Assembly: GCA_947172415.1 (NCBI GenBank)
Contig: OX359192.1
Span: forward strand, 5,272,501-5,336,500
Length of the DNA: 64,000 nucleotides
Source of the DNA: Chondrosia reniformis
Lineage: Eukaryota; Porifera; Demospongiae; Chondrillida; Chondrillidae
Reading direction: 5' to 3'
Part shown: one piece after another, positions 55,288 to 64,000 of the stretch
How the letters are laid out: every line of letters begins with the position of its first letter
How positions within the stretch are numbered: position 1 is the first letter of the stretch
Translations under genes and position numbers: made by a program
The notes under the pieces: generated by a model
The model's database searches: none
What the model saw: only the letters and a program-made list of their open reading frames with translations
What the model was told of the DNA's origin: nothing

Positions 55288-58200
55288 TGTTTTTATTTAC
55301 TTGTATATGTTCATTTCTCAGTTATTATCCCTTGTATCCCTTATTATATAGGAGGCAGGAGATATCAAGATAGAGAAGTTTCTTCTATATATAATATATC
55401 CAATTGCAAGCCAGTCTTACTTGATATCTGCATGGTATAGCTATATATATCATGCAGAACCATAAACAACTCCCTATAAATTACAAACTTCAAGATTTTA
55501 AATACCGTTTGGGTGCATCGAGTTAATATATACGGATTATGTTCGCATAGCCCAGACTGCCTGGAGATTGATATTGATGCAGACTGTGCATGATGAAAGA
55601 TCATTAAACTATAATCAGACAAACGGCTTGCAGATAGTGACTCGTGGCCCCTGCATATTTGGCAGTGTGCTCGGTACATATATATACTCTCTGATAGAGT
55701 GTATGAAAGCTACTTAATTCCAATCCTCCTAAGATCTTCTAAATATTGAACGGGTGGCATGACCAGTGGAAAGTTCCATGTCTATACAGGGAAATGTGAA
55801 GTGCCCTAGCAGAATCCTTTGTAATGTATATTAATTCAGTTCCATGCAGGAGACTTAACCTCTAAGGGTATTAGGTTGCATATATATACATATACAGCTC
55901 AAATTAAGTTTGTCCAACTGCATGGGAAATTTGACCAAATACTAATTAGATAGTTTGAAATGTGTTTATGCACACACAATCCTCCTGGGATCTACATATT
56001 ATTCAGCAGGTGGCATGACCAGTGGAAAGTTCCATTAGGTTGCATATATATACATATACAGCTCAAATTAAGTTTGTCCAACTGCATGGGAAATTTGACC
56101 AAATACTAATTAGATAGTTTGAAATGTGTTTATGCACACCCAATCCTCCTGGGAACTAAATATTATTAAGTAGGTGGCATGACCAGTGGAAAGTTCCAGT
56201 GTATACAGGGAAATGTGAAGTTCCCTAGCAGAATCCTTTGTAATGTATATCAACTCATTTCCATGTAGGTGACGTTTTTTAAATATAACCGGGTGGAATG
56301 TTCCTCTAAGGGTGCACTAACCTGAAGTAGGAATGGTGCGCCCAAACACAGAAGTGTATATGGTTAAGTTCAGTATATATATATGCAACTTCTGTATGAT
56401 TAGCCTTATCATATAATCAGTGTCTTGTTTTGATACTTTTTGCAGATGTATTAGTGAACACTGCCATTCCTACTTCTAATATCATTTTTGTAAATGTTTT
56501 TTATTTACTTGTATATGTTCATTTCTCAGTTATTATCCCTTATATCCCTTATTATATAGGAGGCAGGAGATATCAAGATAGAGAAGTTTCTTCTATATAT
56601 AATATATCCAATTGCAAGCCAGTCTTACTTGATATCTGCATGGTATAGCTATATATATCATGCAGAACCATAAACAACTCCCTATAAATTATATACAAAC
56701 TTCAAGATTTTAAATACCGTTTAGGTGCATCGAGTTAATATATACGGATTATGTTCGCATAGCCCAGACTGCCTGGAGATTGATATTGATGCAGACTGTG
56801 CACATGATGAAAGATCATTAAACTATAATCAGACAAACGGCTTGCAGATAGTGACTCGTGGCCCCTGCATATTTGGCAGTGTGCTCGGTACATATATATA
56901 CTCTCTGATAGAGTGTATGAAAGCTACTTAATTCCAATCCTCCTAAGATCTTCTAAATATTGAACGGGTGGCATGACCAGTGGAAAGTTCCATGTCTATA
57001 CAGGGAAATGTGAAGTGCCCTAGCAGAATCCTTTGTAATGTATATTAATTCAGTTCCATGCAGGAGACTTAACCTCTAAGGGTATTAGGTTGCATATATA
57101 TACATATACAGCTCAAATTAAGTTTGTCCAACTGCATGGGAAATTTGACCAAATACTAATTAGATAGTTTGAAATGTGTTTATGCACACACAATCCTCCT
57201 GGGATCTACATATTATTCAGCAGGTGGCATGACCAGTGGAAAGTTCCATTAGGTTGCATATATATACATATACAGCTCAAATTAAGTTTGTCCAACTGCA
57301 TGGGAAATTTGACCAAATACTAATTAGATAGTTTGAAATGTGTTTATGCACACCCAATCCTCCTGGGAACTAAATATTATTAAGTAGGTGGCATGACCAG
57401 TGGAAAGTTCCAGTGTATACAGGGAAATGTGAAGTGCCCTAGCAGAATCCTTTGTAATGTATATCAACTCATTTCCATGTAGGTGACTTTTTTTAAATAT
57501 AACCGGGTGGAATGTTCCTCTAAGGGTGCACTAACCTGAAGTAGGAATGGTGCGCCCAAACACAGAAGTGTATATGGTTAAGTTCAGTATATATATATGC
57601 AACTTCTGTATGATTAGCCTTATCATATAATCAGTGTCTTGTTTTGATACTTTTTGCAGATGTATTAGTGAACACTGCCATTCCTACTTCTAACATCATT
57701 TTTGTAAATGTTTTTTATTTACTTGTATATGTTCATTTCTCAGTTATTATCCCTTGTATCCCTTATTATATAGGAGGCAGGAGATATCAAGATAGAGAAG
57801 TTTCTTCTATATATAATATATCCAATTGCAAGCCAGTCTTACTTGATATCTGCATGGTATAGCTATATATATCATGCAGAACCATAAACAACTCCCTATA
57901 AATTATATACAAACTTCAAGATTTTAAATACCGTTTGGGTGCATCGAGTTAATATATACGGATTATGTTCGCATAGCCCAGACTGCCTGGAGATTGATAT
58001 TGATGCAGACTGTGCATGATGAAAGATCATTAAACTATAATCAGACAAACGGCTTGCAGATAGTGACTCGTGGCCCCTGCATATTTGGCAGTGTGCTCGG
58101 TACATATATATACTCTCTGATAGAGTGTATGAAAGCTACTTAATTCCAATCCTCCTAAGATCTTCTAAATATTGAACGGGTGGCATGACCAGTGGAAAGT

Positions 58201-58925
58201 TCCATGTCTATACAGGGAAATGTGAAGTGCCCTAGCAGAATCCTTTGTAATGTATATCAATTCAGTTCCATGCAGGAGACTTAACCTCTAAGGGTATTAG
58301 GTTGCATATATATACATATACAGCTCAATTTAAGTTTGTCCAACTGCATGGGAAATTTGACCAAATACTAATTAGATAGTTTGAAATGTGTTTATGCACA
58401 CCCAATCCTCCTGGGATCTACATATTATTCAGCAGGTGGCATGACCAGTGGAAAGTTCCATTAGGTTGCATATATATACATATACAGCTCAAATTAAGTT
58501 TGTCCAACTGCATGGGAAATTTGACCAAATACTAATTAGGTAGTTTGAAATGTGTTTATGCACACACAATCCTCCTGGGATCTACATATTATTCAGCAGG
58601 TGGCATGACCAGTGGAAAGTTCCATTAGGTTGCATATACGTACATATACAGCTCAAATTAAGTTTGTCCAACTGCATGGGAAATTTGACCAAATACTAAT
58701 TAGATAGTTTGAAATGTGTTTATGCAAACCCGATCCTCCTGGGAACTAAATATTATTAAGTAGGTGGCATGACCAGTGGAAAGTTCCATGTCTATACAGG
58801 GAAATATGAAGGTGACTTTTTTTAAATATAACCGGGTGGAATGTTCCTCTAAGGGTGCACTAACCTGAAGTAGGAATGGTGCGCCCAAACACAGAAGTGT
58901 ATATGGTTAAGTTCAGTATATATAT
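55127..58925. repeat. Three tandem ~1.2-kb units inside the foldback element
   Basis: Units start near 55127, 56338 and 57552 (cgcccaaacacagaagtgta), 1211 and 1214 bp apart, with a partial fourth at 58880. Within each unit a roughly 165-245-bp subrepeat marked by ggtggcatgaccagtggaaa occurs three times, and four times in the third unit. Short open frames recur identically in each copy but none looks coding. Confidence 0.9.
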
Positions 58926-59101
58926 TTGTACCCCATTACCATGGCAACGGACAGTATCAGTGGGGGTAATAAATCCCATGCAAGGAGAGTACAATATCAA
59001 CAGGAAGTTGTGGCTTTCAATTATAACACAACACTCTGCATTAATAGAAATAATAAAATTATAACGCGAAGTTTGTCCTGCTGCCATGGCAAAGGGGTAC
59101 A
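58926..59101. repeat. Foldback insertion with gtacccc ends
   Basis: ttgtaccccattaccatggc at the left and gccatggcaaaggggtacaa at the right are inverted, about 175 bp in all. It lies inside the right arm region, adjacent to the next hairpin. Confidence 0.65.
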
Positions 59102-59104
59102 AAA

Positions 59105-59218
59105 TAGTTATAACCCACTTCCTTGGGCTTCCGGCAAAATACAATTACTCAGCCTCGGCTTCGCCTCGGCCTCATATTGTATTTTGCCTGCAGCCCTCGG
59201 AAGTGGGTTATAACTACT
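59105..59218. repeat. Strong ~114-bp hairpin
   Basis: tagttataacccacttcc pairs with ggaagtgggttataacta; ggcaaaatacaat pairs with attgtattttgcc; the tip gcctcggcttcgcctcggc folds again. Long, nearly complete pairing. Confidence 0.85.
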
Positions 59219-59876
59219 ACATGCAACTTCTGTATGATTAGCCTTATCATATAATCAGTGTCTTGTTTCGATACTTTTTGCTGATGTATTAATGAACACT
59301 GCCATTCCTACTTATAACATCATTTTTGTAAATGTCTTGTATTCCCTCTTTTTTTCTTAATAATACTTGTTTTAAATTGATTTGAAAATTTTCTTGGCGA
59401 AAATCTCGTCTTAGACAAGAGAAATATGCCGAAAACCATGATCTCTTAATTAAAAAATGGCGTCCAAGAAGACCACAATTTTCGCTTTTAAGCATTAACA
59501 TGCATGCTTCTTGTAGAACGCATTCAGATTTGGGGCAGTCTATTCCCTAGTTCGGAAATATTTATGACGATTTATTACTTGTACGTGCCCGCATATAAGT
59601 TTGTATATTAGCGCTAGACTATTTAAAAGAAGAAAAAATGAATTTTGGAATTGGGTCTATTCCTGGTTAGCCGCTTTTTGAACGATGTAGAGCGTGTAGA
59701 ACGTCGAAACATGTTTTGGCATTTAGGAAAGCGTACATTAATGGCTGCAAATAAACGAATATAACCGAAAATCGCTTCGTTGGTGATTTATGAGGTGTTG
59801 CTTGCTAATACATTGGATAGAGCGGCCATTTTTTTCGGCCATTCTTACTTAGAGAGTACTACCGTACTCTCTGATA

Positions 59877-60209
59877 TATCAAATTAAAGTATCTTAAGTC
59901 CATCAATTCTGAGCTATATCCCAACTCTTTGGGTGTTGTTTACTAATTACGGAAATGGCTGACAAACAGAAGTAGGGCTAACTGTTGAACCCTGCCCACT
60001 GATAGTTCAATTTCGGTAAGGGTGCTAGTTCCTTTCCCTCTACTAGGCAATGTTTTGTTTATTGGGGCTAATATGGATTTTGTAACCGCATTTACTAATA
60101 GGAAACACCACAAAAGTGCATATATAAAGGCAGGCTTCAGCAGTTACTATCACAAATTTGTGCCTGCACATGCATCCAGCTGACTCAGAATATAAGTATT
60201 CAAAGTACC
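59877..60209. other. Promoter region of the 856-residue gene
   Basis: Lies between the right end of the foldback element and the ATG at 60210. No recognisable motif. Confidence 0.35.
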
Positions 60210-62924
60210 ATGTCACAACTAAAGAGAAAGTCACGTATCCCTGTTCAAATTGGAAATTACACCTACATTGTAAAAGGTAAGCCTGGTTGTACCTCATCTT
60301 TTGTGCTAGATATTCTTTACTATGATCATGATGGTTATTTACACATATGTATGGATATCTACCTTCCACCTATACATATATGTCTTTAAACACGTACTCT
60401 ATCATTCATCTTAAATTTAGCTTTTGATGAAAACTCCTACAGCTATGAAGATCATCCTCATGTTCCTCAAATAGCTATATACTCCGGAAACCTCTACATA
60501 GATGGGACCAAAATACCTACAAGTTCAGTTTATCGTGGCCACTCATACATCTACTGGCGACATGGCTGTCAAGGAGTTTTCAACTTTGGCAAGCTGAACT
60601 TTGGCAAGGATGGAATGACCTTCCTTGGGTCCTATGCATCTGGCAAAAGTCCTTCTACTGCAAAGAAATACTCCATAGCTGGAGCTGTGCCACCATCAAC
60701 CTACAGTACTAAGATATCTAAGAGCCCACTATATGATACAGAAACTAAACAATGTAAATCATCTCCCAGTGACTTTGATGAAGGCCCTACTGTTACAATC
60801 GGATACAAGTTTGTTCCCGGTGAAGACATACCTAAGCAAATTTTCAAGGTCAATGGTGAGGACCTAAAGGATGAATTGAGAATAGAACAAGATCCAGAAA
60901 CATATCTCAATGTGTACCATATTGATGAAGATGAAATCACTGATATTCTAGCCGATATGGACCCATATTTTCCTGTGTCTGCTGAGTTTGTAATGGCTGC
61001 TGATGCTAAATCCTTTTCTGGTCGCATAGAACTGCTGAGGAAAGGAGAAAAGATCAAAAACTTTTGCTGGGAAGGATTATCTCAAACACAAGAGGAAGCG
61101 TCTCATTCTTTAAAATCAGTTTTCGGCCCACGTGCTACTGCAGAGTTGCCGCCTCATGTGGAGTTTACTTCTTCTCAGCCTCTCAGTACTCTAGAGCTTT
61201 TTACCTTGTGTCATGCCCCTCCAGAGGTACAGAGTGATGCAGAAAAAATGATGCAAACAATGATGCAATATGTCATAAATAAAGATTGGAGTGAAGATTT
61301 CTTAGGTGTTGATCGCAATGCTCTTGAAAGTTTTCTTTCTCCTGCTCAAAAGCAATTGGCAAATCTACCAACTGCTAAACAGTTTTATACTAATTTTGCT
61401 ATGCCATACATTGGATTGGGCCTTTACCAACAGAAGGGAGAGGGAATTCCTGACATATCAAAACACGAAGGTAGGAAAATGTTATGGTATTTTCGCAATG
61501 GTTTGGCTGACGAAAAAGGCTTCACAGAACAGACAAATGGTCTATATCTACAGGCATTTCTAGTTAATAAGCCTAGACTAAAGGATTACATTGATGATCA
61601 AAAGAGAAGAGCAGAAAACGGAGAAGATGATAGCTACTGGGCTAAAGAATTGCATGCAGCTGTTCTTGAACGTGACAACATTAATAATTTAGTCACAGCA
61701 ATGATCCACCAACAAGGTGATGTTTTCCAGCAGTTGAAAGATTATGCAACAGTCCTAAATCTGCTTCAACCTAGTGGTGAGCTTGCATGTGACGCCTATT
61801 CCGGTCTTTTAGCTGCAATATTTGGACAGACCGCAAATGAAATGGACCCCTCAGATTATGAAGATAAGCTATTTCCATGGATTAGAGATTTCATTCAGGA
61901 GATGGTTAACAAATACGATCAGGGAGAGCCACCAAGCATTGACGATGCAGAGGCACTAGAGGGATGGAAGACAGCACAGGCATATAAAGCAGCTGCAGAA
62001 ATTTTTGGTTCTTTGGAAAGATTTGCAGCTGCAGTAACAAATTTACTTGTGCAAATGAAAGGTTCCTACATCTCATCAAAAGCTAATGAAGTTGCTGACA
62101 ATCTCCTCAAGAAATTTGGCAACAAACTATCTGAAGAACAAAAGATTTCATTGAAGAGAGGTGTTATAGCCGCAGTGCACATTGGTGCCATATTCATGAC
62201 CGTACAGGCATTCATGCATTGGAATGAAATTCCTCCCGAACAGAAGGCTGCATTAATTGCTGAGACTGTAGAATTGGGCATTAAAATATTGATCGAGTTA
62301 CCAAAGATTATTGACAGTATTGTTGACATAGTAAGAGCAATGAAAAATTTCTTATACAAAGCTGACATACTTAAAAGGCTTGGCAGTTCCTTTGGTAGGA
62401 TGGCATCAAAGGCTGGAGAGTGGATAGCTGACATTGCTAAGAGTCTCAAGCAATTTATTCCTAAGGGGGCTAAAGATTTTGTAATTGAAGGAGAACACTT
62501 TTTGAAGGGACTCTTCAAGTCCTTACCCAAAGTCTTGAGCTACCTTGCACCAATAGTCTCCTTGGTGGTCTTGATAACCAACATTATGACGCTTATCAAT
62601 GACCCTAATGCTCCTATGCATGATAAAATTCTGCTAATCCTACAGATAGCTGCAGGTCTTTTGGAGACTACTTGTCTGATAATTGGGTTGTTTGTGGCTG
62701 AATTTTTAAGCTTTGCAGGTCCTTTGGCCATAATTGGAGTTGTTCTAGCCCTTATCCAGTTCCTCTTGGACATCTTCCTGCCGAGGGAGCCTGAGCCCTC
62801 TCCGGCCGAGATATTCTACAGAGATCATTTGAAGCCATTTTTGCAGACAATAGCTGAACCACCAGAGGATTATAATCCTGAAGGAAAAGTGCCTCCTCCC
62901 GACTATACTCCTCATGAGGATTAA
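60210..62924 (+). CDS. Large protein of unknown family with hydrophobic C-terminal region
   Basis: Two exons, 60210-60276 and 60421-62924, join in phase (GTA AAA G|gtaagc ... aatttag|CT TTT GAT) to 856 residues. The first about 110 residues look like a compact beta-rich module (IPVQIGNYTYIVK, PQIAIYSGNLYIDGTKIP, YRGHSYIYWRHGCQGVFNFG). The middle is helical and acidic/mixed. A hydrophobic stretch GAIFMTVQAFMHW is at about 611, and two stronger ones are at about 731-753 (LAPIVSLVVLITNIMTLI) and 758-803 (LLETTCLIIGLFVAEFLSFA onward), followed by a proline-rich tail with PPPDY. There is no signal peptide. I do not recognise the family; the layout (soluble head, long helical body, late hydrophobic hairpin) suggests membrane insertion or association but no function is claimed. 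It faces away from the Hint gene across the foldback element. Confidence 0.7.
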
Positions 62925-63340
62925 TAGTTCTTTCTGGGGCCTGGACTGATAAAGTACTATCTACATAGGCTTACAAAACTGATAGTGTAACAGTGGTGTT
63001 ATAGCTTACACAAAGTAAAGTAGAACATTATTTAGTGCTGCCAGTTGTATTATCTTATATTTGTGCTGAGCAATTAATTATTGGTAAACCAACCTTTTCA
63101 GTAGCATGCAGAAAGAGGTTATAATTAAATAAATATAGTCTTACACTGCATGGATCCTGTGAGAATAATATTGGGCCAACCTTTGGGGCCCCAAATATTT
63201 CTAAAGCTATATTCTTTTCTAGTAAATATTTATCTATCTATTTACAATTTCCAGTCACTATCTGTATCATAATGGACAATACACACACTGTAGATACTAA
63301 GCTATTGTCTATACATTTCACAGAAACCTTCTATTTGGTG
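62925..63340. other. Intergenic stretch after the 856-residue gene
   Basis: Nothing recognised apart from short AT runs. It likely holds the 3' untranslated regions of both converging genes. Confidence 0.4.
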
Positions 63341-63470
63341 TCTGATAATCAAACGACAAGTAATCATTCTCAAACATTCAGACAGTTGGTAATGACCACC
63401 AGTGCTGTACCACTGATCTACATTACCACAGCAATGCTCCATTCATGTTTCCCCTCTTATACTAACTACA
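63341..63470 (-). repeat. tRNA-like hairpin repeat (SINE-like), copy 3
   Basis: Flank gataatcaaacgacaagtaa matches copies 1 and 2. On the minus strand TAGATCAGTGGTACAGCACT (A box-like) precedes CTGGTGGTCATTACCAAC (anticodon arm-like). The right flank cacagcaatgct and catgtttcccctcttatact match copy 1. Confidence 0.6.
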
Positions 63471-63566
63471 ACTATGTATGTATGTATGTATTACAACAAC
63501 TGATACACATACATATGTACATAATATATATATATAACACTTATATGCATGCCTGTTCGTAGATGT

Positions 63567-64000
63567 CTATATGTCTATTGGTTTGAGCACAGGTTTCTTT
63601 ATGTGTCTCATGGAGGCACCAGGTTGGGATGGTCGGAAGGGAGCCTGAGAGCCATAGGGCTTCGGGAGTGGTAATTCTAGATCTGTCTGCGGGATGTATG
63701 CATTAGGTCTCGGTTCAGCAGTAGTGATGGTACCATCAGTTAAGGAGTACTGAGCTTCATACTCAGCTGCCTGCATGGTTAACAGAGAAGATGAACAGAG
63801 TGAAACTAAGCACAGAAACATTCTGGTTTACAGTGTAATGTATGATGTACCTGTTTTTTAGCAAATAGATCTTGTTTTCGTGTCTCCTGCATCCTAATAT
63901 GTCTCTTCCATTCTTCCTCAAACTCATCGGTTGGAGGATCCCCAGCATCCATTCTTGTGTAAGCTCTCTCTATTTCAGTTTCCCTGTCTAAAATCTCTTG
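63567..64000 (-). CDS. CCDC146: CCDC146 homologue, last two exons (partial gene)
   Basis: Minus strand: exon 64000..63851 (runs off the window) and last exon 63770..63567, joined in phase 0 (AAA AAA CAG|gtacat ... catgcag|GCA GCT). The translation ends [20 protein letters not shown], then [20 protein letters not shown], then KPVLKPIDI. As I remember it, the human CCDC146 C-terminus has the same order: [28 protein letters not shown] and MRHIRKPVIKP. The penultimate exon is highly charged coiled coil ([15 protein letters not shown]). CCDC146 is a centriole and flagellum-associated coiled-coil protein. About 117 residues are visible. Confidence 0.75.

Larger units (their letters stand above)
54378..59876. 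mobile_element. 5.5-kb foldback element with ~660-bp inverted ends
   Basis: The ends are inverse complements: left tatcagagagtacggtagta (54378), right, on the minus strand, tatcagagagtacggtagta from about 59876. The match continues through aatggccg..., ccctatccaatgtattagc, ccaaaacatgtttcgacg and ggaatagac to about 55060 on the left and 59221 on the right, with scattered differences. The outer tip gagagta-cggtag-tactctc is itself palindromic. No transposase or other long frame is present inside, so it must be mobilised, if at all, in trans. It separates the Hint gene from the 856-residue gene. Possible target duplication TATC/GATA is part of the palindrome and cannot be told apart. Confidence 0.78.

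Noticed and set aside
55365..58105. Recurring 70-104-codon frames in the foldback element
   Set aside because: They occur only because the 1.2-kb unit is repeated; they shorten or change with copy and show no protein features.

Overview
The window looks like nuclear DNA of an early-branching animal, most likely a sponge. It is AT-rich and carries spliced genes with GT-AG introns, many of them only about 40-100 bp. It has an animal-type receptor tyrosine kinase, a chondroitin-polymerising-factor homologue, a ZNF410-like zinc-finger factor and a cilium-type coiled-coil protein, packed closely between transposable elements and minisatellites. The species cannot be named from sequence alone. Exon joins were made by eye from splice sites, reading phase and remembered family sequence, so individual junctions are inferences.

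Layout, 1-20.8 kb: the last two exons of CDK7 (+), a 40-bp minisatellite, a single-exon fucosyltransferase-like gene (-), and a three-exon receptor tyrosine kinase with a very short outside part (-). The kinase shares a roughly 60-bp divergent promoter with a single-exon GK5-type carbohydrate kinase (+). Next come an 11-exon selenophosphate synthetase (SEPHS) with an in-frame UGA at the selenocysteine position and a candidate SECIS downstream, a single-exon CHPF-like gene whose two catalytic acidic motifs are lost, a possible small membrane protein (-), and an NNMT-like methyltransferase (+).

Layout, 20.9-39 kb: a two-exon ZNF410-like gene with a 6-kb intron, then NOL6/UTP22 in 22 exons. NOL6 introns hold minisatellites, LINE debris, a tRNA-like repeat and foldback elements.

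Layout, 39-64 kb: an accessory, repeat-rich half. It holds a decayed multi-copy selfish-gene remnant, a decayed LINE with an AAT tail, a three-exon gene with a PD-(D/E)XK nuclease-like signature, a Penelope-like fragment, a Hint-domain gene (-), a 5.5-kb foldback element with roughly 660-bp inverted ends and 1.2-kb internal repeats, an 856-residue membrane-associated protein of unknown family (+), and the last two exons of CCDC146 (-).

Across the window there are six copies of a roughly 200-bp repeat; four carry a complete hammerhead-ribozyme core on one strand. There are also three copies of a tRNA-like hairpin repeat. The housekeeping genes (CDK7, NOL6, SEPHS, ZNF410) point to ordinary nuclear euchromatin. 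The most unusual items are the Sec/SECIS gene, the ribozyme repeat family, the pseudokinase-like receptor, and the Hint / foldback / 856-residue cluster.
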